Of a stretch of 64,000 nucleotides of DNA, positions 57,456 through 64,000 are shown in pieces. The translations under genes and the position numbers were made by a program. Each line of letters opens with the position of its first letter. The first letter of the stretch is position 1. The stretch comes from Profundicola sp964553105 (GTDB taxonomy: Bacteria; Bacteroidota; Bacteroidia; Flavobacteriales; Weeksellaceae). The notes below the pieces were generated by a model. It made no database searches. It had not been told where the DNA came from and saw only the letters and a list, made by a program, of their open reading frames with translations. The stretch spans positions 3,980-67,979 of the forward strand of contig CAZKJO010000003.1 of NCBI GenBank assembly GCA_964553105.1, in the 5' to 3' direction.

Positions 57456-58695
57456 ATTTTAAATACCAAATAAAGTAAGCTAGGTTTAAAACGCTAGAAA
57501 TAATGAGTGATATACAAGTGGCCCAAGTTGCGCCCAATAAGCCATATTTAGGAATAAATAAAAGGTTTAAAACCACAGCAAATACCAAAGTAATGATGCC
57601 ACTAATGGTATTGAATCTTGCCTTACCAAATGCTGAAATCATGTTTCCTAAGGGAACTCTGAACAAGATAGAAACACAAACGGCTGCCATCAAGTACATA
57701 AAGATTTCAAACGGCTGATAATCTTCTCCAATAAAGCTAAAAAGCCATTCGCCTAAGAAATAAGAAACTAACATTCCGGCAACAGAAATGGCAAGAAATA
57801 AGTATAAATAATTGATATAATAATTCTTAAGAAAATCTCGATTCTTGTAATTACTCGCAATTTTGGTGAAGTCGGTTCGCATGAAAATTACAGGTAAAAC
57901 CAATACATTTAGCGGAATTAATCCGGCGACATTGTATTCGGCAACAGCTTCGTTGTCTATCATATCACGAATTAAGTAAATATCTACAAAGAAGACCATT
58001 TGGGATACCACTCCAGAGAAACTCGTGAGCATCGCATAAATCCAATAAGACTTTTTAGGAAAATCAAAGTTCCATTTAAGATTAAATTTGGGTGCGCCGT
58101 ATAGGATGCTATAGATAATAAAAGTAATAATAGGAGCAATGACCAATGAAATGACGTATCCCACTGCTTTAAATAGATAAGTCAGCGCAAATGCCAAAAC
58201 AAATAGCGTAATGCTATTCATTATATCATATTGGCCGTAGCGTTTATTCTGGAAATCTACGCGCATCTGTGCAGATTGGTGATTATTGAGAAATAAAGCT
58301 AAAACTCGTCCGAGTAAAATACACAAGAATAGCATCGTTGCCTCTTCGCCTTTAGATAAAAAGCTAAGGAAGGGGACAATTAATAAAATTAAGATGAAAG
58401 TATTTACCAGTCCTTGGCTAAAAGAGTAGTCTATGACTTCTCGGCGTTCCTCGTCGGATTTGGCAATAGATCCATATCGTAATAATCCAGAAGGTGATCC
58501 AAAGCCCACAAAAGGAGTGAAAAAGGCAATCATAGTGATGGAATAAACCACTTGTCCTAAGACTTCTTTCTCAATGTAAATAACGACAAAAACCTTGATT
58601 AAAAATAGAGTGAACTTATTAAATAGCGTCGCCGACATGATCCACGAACCACTGTTTTTATGAAAATCCTTAATGAAGTTTATAATGCCTTGCAT
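57442..58695 (-). CDS. wzx: Wzx-type polysaccharide flippase (MOP superfamily)
   Basis: A 417-residue inner membrane protein with about 12 helices, Lys/Arg-rich cytoplasmic loops and the family's N-terminal FHKNSGSWIMSATLFNKFTLFL. It flips lipid-linked glycan units to the periplasm. I start at the ATG at 58695 (MQGIINFIKDF). The frame continues upstream to 58818, but those 41 residues are not needed for the fold and include a -7 box at 58713-58720. First gene of the flippase-GT-asparagine-synthase-methyltransferase operon. Confidence 0.9.
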   Translation of the reverse strand: MQGIINFIKDFHKNSGSWIMSATLFNKFTLFLIKVFVVIYIEKEVLGQVVYSITMIAFFTPFVGFGSPSGLLRYGSIAKSDEERREVIDYSFSQGLVNTFILILLIVPFLSFLSKGEEATMLFLCILLGRVLALFLNNHQSAQMRVDFQNKRYGQYDIMNSITLFVLAFALTYLFKAVGYVISLVIAPIITFIIYSILYGAPKFNLKWNFDFPKKSYWIYAMLTSFSGVVSQMVFFVDIYLIRDMIDNEAVAEYNVAGLIPLNVLVLPVIFMRTDFTKIASNYKNRDFLKNYYINYLYLFLAISVAGMLVSYFLGEWLFSFIGEDYQPFEIFMYLMAAVCVSILFRVPLGNMISAFGKARFNTISGIITLVFAVVLNLLFIPKYGLLGATWATCISLIISSVLNLAYFIWYLKYECE

Positions 58696-58712
58696 GGAAA
58701 AGTTGAATAACG

Positions 58713-58720
58713 CAAATGTA
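58713..58720 (-). promoter_or_regulatory. -7 box (TACATTTG) of the glycan operon
   Basis: Plus-strand CAAATGTA reads TACATTTG on the minus strand, an exact match 17 bases before the flippase start at 58695. It supports the shorter start. Confidence 0.5.
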
Positions 58721-58830
58721 GATAAAATCGTATCGTTTATGAAACTTCTGTTGAGGGCAAAGATTTGAGATAGATATAACGCTATAAGAAAGATTGAATG
58801 CTTATCACATATGCACAAGGAGGAAAACCT

Positions 58831-58838
58831 TAATTTTG
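58831..58838 (+). promoter_or_regulatory. -7 box (TAATTTTG) of the YjjG-type nucleotidase gene
   Basis: Exact TAnnTTTG match 18 bases before the ATG at 58857, inside the longer alternative frame that starts at 58794. Confidence 0.5.
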
Positions 58839-58856
58839 CAACTTCAAAATTTAATT

Positions 58857-59558
58857 ATGGACAAAGCGAGAATAGAACATGTTTTCTTTGATTTAGATAA
58901 TACTTTGTGGGACCACAGAGGAAACTCTGAAGTTACCTTAGAGCAAATGTTTAAGGACTATGAAATAACAAAGAAGTATAAAGTGACATTTGAGGAATGG
59001 CATGAGGTGTTTTATGAAATCAACGAAAAGCTTTGGGTGGATTTAAGTGAGGCGAAAATTTCCAAAGATGATTTGAGGGAAAGAAGATTCAAAGATCCTT
59101 TTGCTCATTTTGATATTCACGAAGAAGGTTTGGGATTGGAGTTTGAGGATGAGTATTTAGCTCGAATGGGTAAAATGAAAGGTACAGTAGAAGGTGCGCA
59201 AGAAATCCTTGAATATTTAAGTGATAATTATACCATTCACATTATAACTAATGGATTTATTGAGGTTTCAGAAGCTAAATTAATTAATGCTGATTTATTA
59301 AAATACATTACAACACTTACTTGTGCAGATGAAATTGGCGTAAGAAAACCAGATGCAAGAATCTTTGATTTGGCTAATAACAAAGCAGGTTCAAACAAAG
59401 ATAAGGCTGTGATTATTGGTGATGATTGGGTAGCGGATGTAGTAGGTGGAACCAATTTTGGTTGGCAAGCCATCTATTTAGATTGTTTTGATGAAAAGCC
59501 AAGTTTAGAAGGAGTTCCGATTATAACTTCCTTAATGGAAATAAAGGAATTACTATAA
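58857..59558 (+). CDS. yjjG: YjjG-family noncanonical pyrimidine nucleotidase (HAD)
   Basis: A 233-residue HAD phosphatase. Motif I is FFDLDNTLWD (nucleophile Asp12, Asp14), motif II is in IITNGFIEVS (Thr/Ser), and motifs III-IV have GVRKPDARIFD (Lys) and VIIGDDWVADVVGG (two Asp). The helical cap after motif I and the closing YLDCFDEKPSLEG match the YjjG subfamily, which removes noncanonical nucleotides. I start at the ATG at 58857; the frame is open to 58794, but that would place the -7 box inside the gene and add 21 residues. A terminator follows. Confidence 0.93.
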   Translation: MDKARIEHVFFDLDNTLWDHRGNSEVTLEQMFKDYEITKKYKVTFEEWHEVFYEINEKLWVDLSEAKISKDDLRERRFKDPFAHFDIHEEGLGLEFEDEYLARMGKMKGTVEGAQEILEYLSDNYTIHIITNGFIEVSEAKLINADLLKYITTLTCADEIGVRKPDARIFDLANNKAGSNKDKAVIIGDDWVADVVGGTNFGWQAIYLDCFDEKPSLEGVPIITSLMEIKELL

Positions 59559-59563
59559 AAACA

Positions 59564-59600
59564 AAAACGCCCATTATCCAAAAATAATGGGCGATTTTTA
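59564..59600. terminator. Bidirectional terminator after the YjjG-type gene
   Basis: A perfect 10-bp stem CGCCCATTAT (59569-59578) with ATAATGGGCG (59584-59593), A-rich before and T-rich after, between convergent genes. Confidence 0.8.
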
Positions 59601-59616
59601 TATAAATAGATTAGTT

Positions 59617-60108
59617 TTATCTAATAACAAAACTAAAGGTTGCTTTTTCTTTCATTTTTGCGGCATCATTCATTAAACCAACTTTCAAGAAATATTTCCC
59701 AGCTTTTAATTCTTCATTAAATGCACCTTCTCTTGCAGGAATAATAACATTGTCTAATCTATCTACTAAATAGTACAATGCATTAGGGTTGTCACTCTTA
59801 AATTCGATTTGAACTTTGCGGGTTTTGTCAATGTTTAACTCATTAGAAGATTGTTTATCGCCAACAACCATCCCATCAAACTTTAAAGTTTTAACGTTTA
59901 CAACGTCTTGCCCCAAGGTTCTTGTATCTTGAACTTGCTCAAAATTAACGTTAGCCTCAGGGTTTTTAAGTTTCTTATCTGCTGGAGCTTTTTGCTCTAC
60001 CGGCGTAATTTCTGCTCCATAAGTTCTTTTTTTCTTTTTCTCTTGCGCTTGTACACCTGCCATAAATATAAAACCTAAAGCGGTGCTTAATATTATTCTC
60101 TTTGTCAT
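59617..60108 (-). CDS. Exported protein of unknown function
   Basis: A 163-residue protein with a signal peptide (MTKRIILSTALGFIFMAGVQ, cut near AQEKKK), a Lys-rich stretch, a linker, and a small C-terminal beta domain (about 70-163) with YYLVDRLDNVIIPAREG and a closing KATFSFVIR. It does not match a family I recognise. Likely periplasmic. It ends at a shared terminator with the YjjG-type gene and lies 88 bases downstream of the AsmA-like gene on the same strand, which may be an operon. Confidence 0.68.
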   Translation of the reverse strand: MTKRIILSTALGFIFMAGVQAQEKKKKRTYGAEITPVEQKAPADKKLKNPEANVNFEQVQDTRTLGQDVVNVKTLKFDGMVVGDKQSSNELNIDKTRKVQIEFKSDNPNALYYLVDRLDNVIIPAREGAFNEELKAGKYFLKVGLMNDAAKMKEKATFSFVIR

Positions 60109-60196
60109 GTCATTTGATTTCCCATCAAATATTCAATATATGTGCCAAAGAGGAAATAAAATGCTGATTGTCTTAATGTAATAAAGTTTTTCAAGT

Positions 60197-62197
60197 TTAA
60201 GATTTGTCTTTTTTGCCTTGAAATTTCATTACATTTTGTTTAATACCCTCTTTTAGAGATAACCAAAAATAGTTGAAAAACGACTTGGTTTGATCGCGCT
60301 CTACACTAACAATATTATTTACTTTAGAAGAATCATCCTTATCATTTTTAACTAAAAAGTTGGCTATTGCACTCCAGAACCCTTTCTTTTCATTCTTTCT
60401 ATTCAATACATCTACCTTCAAGTCATCATAATTCATATCCATCCGACCAGTACTTTTGATGTCATTTCCTTTAAAATCAAAAGTGGTTAACTGAACCTTG
60501 CCATCTAATTTAGCTTTCATGTTAGGAATTAAAAAGCCATCAAGTGATTTCGCGTCAAGGTTTTTGACAGAACCTTTAATCCTAAAATGATCGGCCGGTT
60601 GGTGAACATTAAAAGTCCACTCGATGTGGGTAGGAGCATGTCCCATAAATTGAGCATCTAAATTAATACTCACTAAATCCTTAGAAGGGATTTTGTTATA
60701 TAAATTTCGAATGTTTCCATGGAGTTGGGTAAAATGTATTTTGCCCGGTGCTTGATTCCTATCAACATGTTCTTCGTAGGATAATTTTGCATTCTTGATT
60801 TGAATATCATCTATTGCTAACTCCATTTTTAATTTGCGCAACATCTCCGAATATAGAGGTTTTCGACCTGTTTGATCAGGCATTAATTTATTTCTATAAA
60901 TGCTTAAATCTGGTGAATTCAAGGTAATCTGATTGGCTTTAATAAAATTATCTTCCTTGTCGAAAGAGTAATCATAATCAGAAACAACCACCTTTGGAAC
61001 ATCCAAATTAATGACATCTTTCTCCTCTTTAATATGCTTTTGAAACTCTGTTCTACTATAGTTCGGCGTAATGCTGAGTTTATTGAAGGTTGCTATTTTA
61101 TCCTCTACCTGAATATCTTTAATATGAATTTTATGTAAGTCACTAATGGCAGCATTTAGGTCTTTTGCGTCTAAATGAATAAACTTATAAGTAAGATGAT
61201 TTTGATCTTCTTCTGGTGCTGTCAAAATTCGAATATCTTTAAAAAAAGCATTGGTTTTGTCAAACTTTATTTTTGGTTTTCCTCTATCATCTAAGAAATC
61301 AAAAGCTGTTTCGCTGATGTTAAATCTAGCAATATTAATCACCTTATTAGCAGCCTCTACTTTTAGTTTAGCTTTCTTGGTTTGACGTTTAGAATTATTG
61401 ACTTTAATGGTTGCATTGCTTAAAAAACACTCCTCAAAATTAATGGTATCCGCAGAGAACACATGGCCTAATTCCTTTCCAGTAAGTTCTAATTTATCGA
61501 AATCAACCTGAATTCCTCTATCTTTTAAAGCCAGTTGCGAATTGCTTAATTTAAACTTAGAATCATCTATTTCTATGCGTCCAATATGTAAATCTTGGGT
61601 TTCGCTTAACGCAATTAGCAAACTATCCGACTGAATGCTTCTTAGGGCAAAATTAAAGTCCTCCTCGGTTTCTTTTGGACGAGATTGAACCATCAAGTCT
61701 TTTAAGCTTAATTGGGTGGCATTAAGTTGAGCTCTTATAAAGCCATTCTTGTCCTTAAAGGTGATTCCAGAAAAGCCCACTTCGAACTTATCTAGCTTAA
61801 GAACTAAGTTTTTGCGATCTTTATTTTGCGGAATCTTGGTCGAGTCAATTTTAGATTGATCAATTAAAAAGAAAGCATTCTTAATCGAGCTTCCAGAAAT
61901 TTGAATCGTATCACTTGTTAGTAATTGGCGGTAATTTAAACCTTTTAACTCAAGCTCTTCCACTTCTATTTCTATACCCTTGTCTTTAAGTTTAACCTTG
62001 GCATCTTTCAGCGAAAAATTACCAAATAAAATATTGGTATTGAGTTTTCTATATTCTAAATTAATGTTTTCTGGCAGTTGAGCTTGAATAAAATCTTTAA
62101 CCTTGTTAGTGTTCAAATAATTATTGAAGAAAAAGCCAGCCACACCCATAGCTAGCAAAATACCTAAAATTAGAAGGATGATTTTCTTTTTGCTCAT
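60197..62197 (-). CDS. AsmA/DUF748-like envelope protein
   Basis: A 666-residue protein with an N-terminal membrane helix (IILLILGILLAMGVAGFFF, about 5-23) and a long periplasmic beta-rich region. Repeated units of the form FSLKDAKVKLKDKGIEIEVEELELKG occur (about 55-85 and again several times), as in AsmA-like and DUF748 proteins, which form elongated hydrophobic grooves for lipid transport to the outer membrane. It has no other recognisable motif. It lies on the minus strand between the unknown exported protein and dusB. Confidence 0.78.
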   Translation of the reverse strand: MSKKKIILLILGILLAMGVAGFFFNNYLNTNKVKDFIQAQLPENINLEYRKLNTNILFGNFSLKDAKVKLKDKGIEIEVEELELKGLNYRQLLTSDTIQISGSSIKNAFFLIDQSKIDSTKIPQNKDRKNLVLKLDKFEVGFSGITFKDKNGFIRAQLNATQLSLKDLMVQSRPKETEEDFNFALRSIQSDSLLIALSETQDLHIGRIEIDDSKFKLSNSQLALKDRGIQVDFDKLELTGKELGHVFSADTINFEECFLSNATIKVNNSKRQTKKAKLKVEAANKVINIARFNISETAFDFLDDRGKPKIKFDKTNAFFKDIRILTAPEEDQNHLTYKFIHLDAKDLNAAISDLHKIHIKDIQVEDKIATFNKLSITPNYSRTEFQKHIKEEKDVINLDVPKVVVSDYDYSFDKEDNFIKANQITLNSPDLSIYRNKLMPDQTGRKPLYSEMLRKLKMELAIDDIQIKNAKLSYEEHVDRNQAPGKIHFTQLHGNIRNLYNKIPSKDLVSINLDAQFMGHAPTHIEWTFNVHQPADHFRIKGSVKNLDAKSLDGFLIPNMKAKLDGKVQLTTFDFKGNDIKSTGRMDMNYDDLKVDVLNRKNEKKGFWSAIANFLVKNDKDDSSKVNNIVSVERDQTKSFFNYFWLSLKEGIKQNVMKFQGKKDKS

Positions 62198-62286
62198 ATA
62201 GTAAAAATACTAATATTATGAATATAGCTGTATTGAATCTAATATTTAACTATCGATTCTTATGAAAATATGGATTATTAAATGTT

Positions 62287-63267
62287 TTAAGCTAAATAAT
62301 GTTCACTAATCTCATCTAAAACGCTTAAAACATCATCTTTGTCAGGTAACTGAACTAATTTAGTTCTGAAAGGTTTAAAATGATCTACACCTTTAAAGTA
62401 ATTAGCATAATGCCTTCTCATTTCCAGAATACCTGTACGGTCACCTTTCCACTCACAAGACCAAATCACATGTTTACGAACCGCTTCAATTCTATCTTGT
62501 AGCGTTGGAGGATCTAAAATCTCACCAGTTTTAATAAAGTGTTTGATTTCTCTGAAAAACCAAGGATTTCCAATGCTGGCTCTACCCACCATAACACCAT
62601 CTACACCATAGCGGTTTTTGTATTCTAGTGCTTTTTGAGGAGAGTCAATATCTCCATTCCCAAAGATTGGAATATGAATTCTCGGATTATCTTTAACCTT
62701 AGCAATTGGAGCCCAATCGGCTTCGCCTTTATACATTTGCGCACGTGTTCTTCCGTGAATAGATAATGCTTTAATACCAACATCTTGAAGTCTCTCTGCA
62801 ACTTCGTAAATGTTTATGCTGTCATTATCCCAGCCTAATCGAGTTTTAACTGTAACAGGCAAATCAGTAGACCTTACGCAAGCTTCGGTGAGTTTTACCA
62901 TAAGGTCAATATCTTTTAACACACCTGCTCCAGCACCTTTAGAAACTACCTTTTTAACTGGGCAGCCAAAATTGATGTCTACCAAGTCGGGTTTTACAGC
63001 AGCTACAATTTCTGTAGACATAGCCATAGCTTCCTCGTCACCACCAAAAATTTGTATTCCGATCGGTCTTTCGTAATCGAAAATATCTAATTTCATTTTG
63101 CTTTTGATCGCATCACGAATAAGTCCTTCGGACGAAATAAACTCTGAGTACATCAGGTCTGCTCCGTATTCCTTGCATAATCTGCGAAAAGGCGGATCGC
63201 TCACATCTTCCATAGGTGCGAGTAGCAACGGAAAGTCCGGTAATTCTATGTTTCCTATTTTTACCAT
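62287..63267 (-). CDS. dusB: tRNA-dihydrouridine synthase
   Basis: A 326-residue FMN-dependent enzyme that reduces uridines in the tRNA D-loop. A TIM-barrel domain begins LLAPMEDVSDPPFRRLCKEYGADLMYSE. GCPVKKVVSKGAGAGVLKD contains the catalytic Cys in the FGCP motif. FMN-binding RLGWDND and GNGDIDSP follow, and a C-terminal helical tRNA-binding domain. I start at the ATG at 63267 (MVKIGNIEL). The frame is open to 63375, but those residues overlap the coding region and promoter of atpZ on the other strand. A good promoter lies at 63280-63309. Confidence 0.95.
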   Translation of the reverse strand: MVKIGNIELPDFPLLLAPMEDVSDPPFRRLCKEYGADLMYSEFISSEGLIRDAIKSKMKLDIFDYERPIGIQIFGGDEEAMAMSTEIVAAVKPDLVDINFGCPVKKVVSKGAGAGVLKDIDLMVKLTEACVRSTDLPVTVKTRLGWDNDSINIYEVAERLQDVGIKALSIHGRTRAQMYKGEADWAPIAKVKDNPRIHIPIFGNGDIDSPQKALEYKNRYGVDGVMVGRASIGNPWFFREIKHFIKTGEILDPPTLQDRIEAVRKHVIWSCEWKGDRTGILEMRRHYANYFKGVDHFKPFRTKLVQLPDKDDVLSVLDEISEHYLA

Positions 63268-63274
63268 AAATTTG
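63267..63274 (+). promoter_or_regulatory. -7 box (TAAATTTG) of the atpZ-like gene
   Basis: Exact TAnnTTTG match 24 bases before the ATG at 63299, overlapping the start codon of dusB on the other strand. I see no TTG at the -33 spacing. Confidence 0.5.
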
Positions 63275-63279
63275 TGGGG

Positions 63280-63309
63280 CAAAAATAAGGCATTTCTAAT
63301 GAAGGACAA
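63280..63309 (-). promoter_or_regulatory. Promoter of dusB (TTG, 19-base spacer, TATTTTTG)
   Basis: On the minus strand TTG (63309-63307), a 19-base spacer and TATTTTTG (63287-63280), 12 bases before the dusB ATG. Both elements and the spacing fit. The TTG lies inside the atpZ coding region. Confidence 0.65.
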
Positions 63310-63517
63310 CAATTCTACGCCGTCGAAAAAATATGTACGTCTTTTCGCTATCAGTTCACAATTAACGGCGACCATATTTGGTTTTGCCTTATTAGGATAT
63401 GGGCTCGACTATTATTTTGAAGTTGAAAAGAACTACTTTACGCTTGGTGCAACGCTATTAGGTGTTTTCTTAGGTTTATATGTATTATACCAAGATGTTA
63501 AAAAATTAGATAGTTAA
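63299..63517 (+). CDS. atpZ: AtpZ/AtpI-like small membrane protein of the ATP synthase operon
   Basis: A 72-residue protein with two membrane helices (about 14-32 and 43-63: TATIFGFALLGYGLDYYFE and LGATLLGVFLGLYVLY). The G-x-x-x-G-x-x-x-D and G-x-x-x-G patterns are those of the AtpZ/AtpI family, which aid assembly or Mg uptake of F0F1 ATP synthase. I start at the ATG at 63299; the frame is open further upstream but that part is antisense to dusB. The next gene starts two bases later. Confidence 0.88.
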   Translation: MKDNNSTPSKKYVRLFAISSQLTATIFGFALLGYGLDYYFEVEKNYFTLGATLLGVFLGLYVLYQDVKKLDS

Positions 63518-63519
63518 AA

Positions 63520-63867
63520 ATGAAATACATTCTAATATTACTCGGAATTATAGTTCTTGACTTTTTCATTTTAGACTATATAGACCAATTTGAGCTCAAG
63601 TCATTTGTAGTTTTACATGCCAGTTTGCTCTTTTTGGGTGGAATTATAGCTTCGAGTTTGTATTTCTTAAAAGATAAAAAGGAATATTTAGGCCTCGTTG
63701 TGATGGGTGGATTTCTGATTAAAATGGGTGTGATGTTCTCCATTTTTATTTTACTTTACAATAAGGTAGGATTGACACAGGAGCAGATATTTAACTTTTT
63801 AGTAGTCTACGCTTTATACACAATTATGTACACATTGGTCTTTATTAAAAATCTCAATCCTAAATAA
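63520..63867 (+). CDS. Small four-helix membrane protein of the ATP synthase operon
   Basis: A 115-residue protein with four predicted helices (about 2-20, 28-47, 56-78, 88-108). It lacks a catalytic motif. I recall such proteins (some annotated DUF6168) between atpZ and atpB in flavobacteria, but the family assignment is not certain. By position it is AtpI-like and may help place the c-ring or subunit a. It starts two bases after atpZ. Confidence 0.75.
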   Translation: MKYILILLGIIVLDFFILDYIDQFELKSFVVLHASLLFLGGIIASSLYFLKDKKEYLGLVVMGGFLIKMGVMFSIFILLYNKVGLTQEQIFNFLVVYALYTIMYTLVFIKNLNPK

Positions 63868-63915
63868 ATGACAAAATACATATCGAAATATCTTTTATTA
63901 TTAAATATTTCAGCC

Positions 63916-63923
63916 TATTTTTG
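63916..63923 (+). promoter_or_regulatory. -7 box (TATTTTTG) before the last gene
   Basis: Exact TAnnTTTG match 27 bases before the ATG at 63951. It suggests that the following gene can be transcribed apart from atpZ. Confidence 0.45.
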
Positions 63924-63950
63924 CAAAATTATTGTAGGAAAGTAAATGAA

Positions 63951-64000
63951 ATGCAGCAATTAAGATTTTTAACATTAGTTCTATCCTTTTTTCTTCTTCC
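63951..64000 (+). CDS. Start of a gene with a signal-peptide-like N-terminus, probably atpB (ATP synthase subunit a)
   Basis: Only 16 codons are visible: MQQLRFLTLVLSFFLL, a hydrophobic leader. By gene order after the AtpZ/AtpI-like pair, the next gene should be atpB, and Bacteroidota AtpB often has such an N-terminal extension. The identity is inferred from context, not from the sequence. Confidence 0.5.
   Translation, partial: MQQLRFLTLVLSFFLL

Noticed and set aside
63098..63298. A longer 5' part of the atpZ frame
   Set aside because: It lies entirely antisense to dusB; the ATG at 63299 fits the family length.
1..64000. CRISPR arrays, rRNA genes, prophage
   Set aside because: No regularly spaced repeats, rRNA sequence or phage structural genes were seen.

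Overview
The window is AT-rich chromosomal DNA of a member of the Bacteroidota, most likely a flavobacterium-like organism (order Flavobacteriales). The evidence is internal: TAnnTTTG-type -7 promoter boxes in front of many genes, a fused cbb3 oxidase subunit (CcoN-CcoO), a fused lipid A enzyme (LpxC-FabZ), the type IX secretion regulator PorX, a GldA-like gliding ATPase, class II HMG-CoA reductase, DUF3127, and PorT-like and OmpA-like outer membrane proteins. There are no rRNA genes, CRISPR arrays, transposases or phage genes. Two runs of exactly 100 N (27767-27866 and 48668-48767) are scaffold gaps of unknown true length.

Layout. 1-5.8 kb: the end of a TonB-dependent receptor, a lipoprotein, aat, then an OmpA protein and a very large duplicated beta-barrel protein. 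5.9-11.1 kb: DUF3127, tRNA-Leu, gldA-like, glgX and glnS. 11.3-17.6 kb: a complete cbb3 oxidase operon (ccoS, ccoNO, ccoQ, ccoP, ccoG, ccoH and a TauE/SafE protein). 17.6-26.7 kb: sucD, a PorT-like barrel, an HTTM/GNAT pair, HIT-greA, a Rieske-fold lipoprotein, umuD, HMG-CoA reductase, and a DUF/alanine dehydrogenase/tsaE operon. 26.8-32.2 kb: an accessory-looking block with a TPR sensor kinase, a LytTR regulator, a cholesterol-dependent-cytolysin-like pore-forming protein and a lipocalin-like lipoprotein. 32.3-39.1 kb: porX, an HD phosphohydrolase and the lipid A run lpxD-lpxC/fabZ-lpxA, then efp. 39.4-45.5 kb: a SulP transporter, a long RluA enzyme, an ECF-like sigma factor with a tiny downstream gene, a BON-LysM protein, asparaginase and tRNA-Ser. 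45.5-50.9 kb: an ExbB/ExbD energising complex, an M23 peptidase and a GH3 protein (both cut by the second gap), and pnuC. 50.9-58.7 kb: radC and a surface-glycan set (deacetylase-like, FemAB-like, methyltransferase, asparagine-synthase-like, glycosyltransferase, flippase). 58.8-64 kb: a YjjG-type nucleotidase, two envelope proteins, dusB, and the start of the ATP synthase operon.

How it fits together: most of the window is core metabolism and envelope biogenesis (respiration, TonB energy, lipid A, outer membrane proteins, glycans). The most notable content is the 26.8-32.2 kb block. It places a secreted CDC-like protein, with an added N-terminal Ig-like domain and without the cholesterol-binding undecapeptide, beside a two-component system, between genes (tsaE and porX) that I recall being close neighbours in related genomes.
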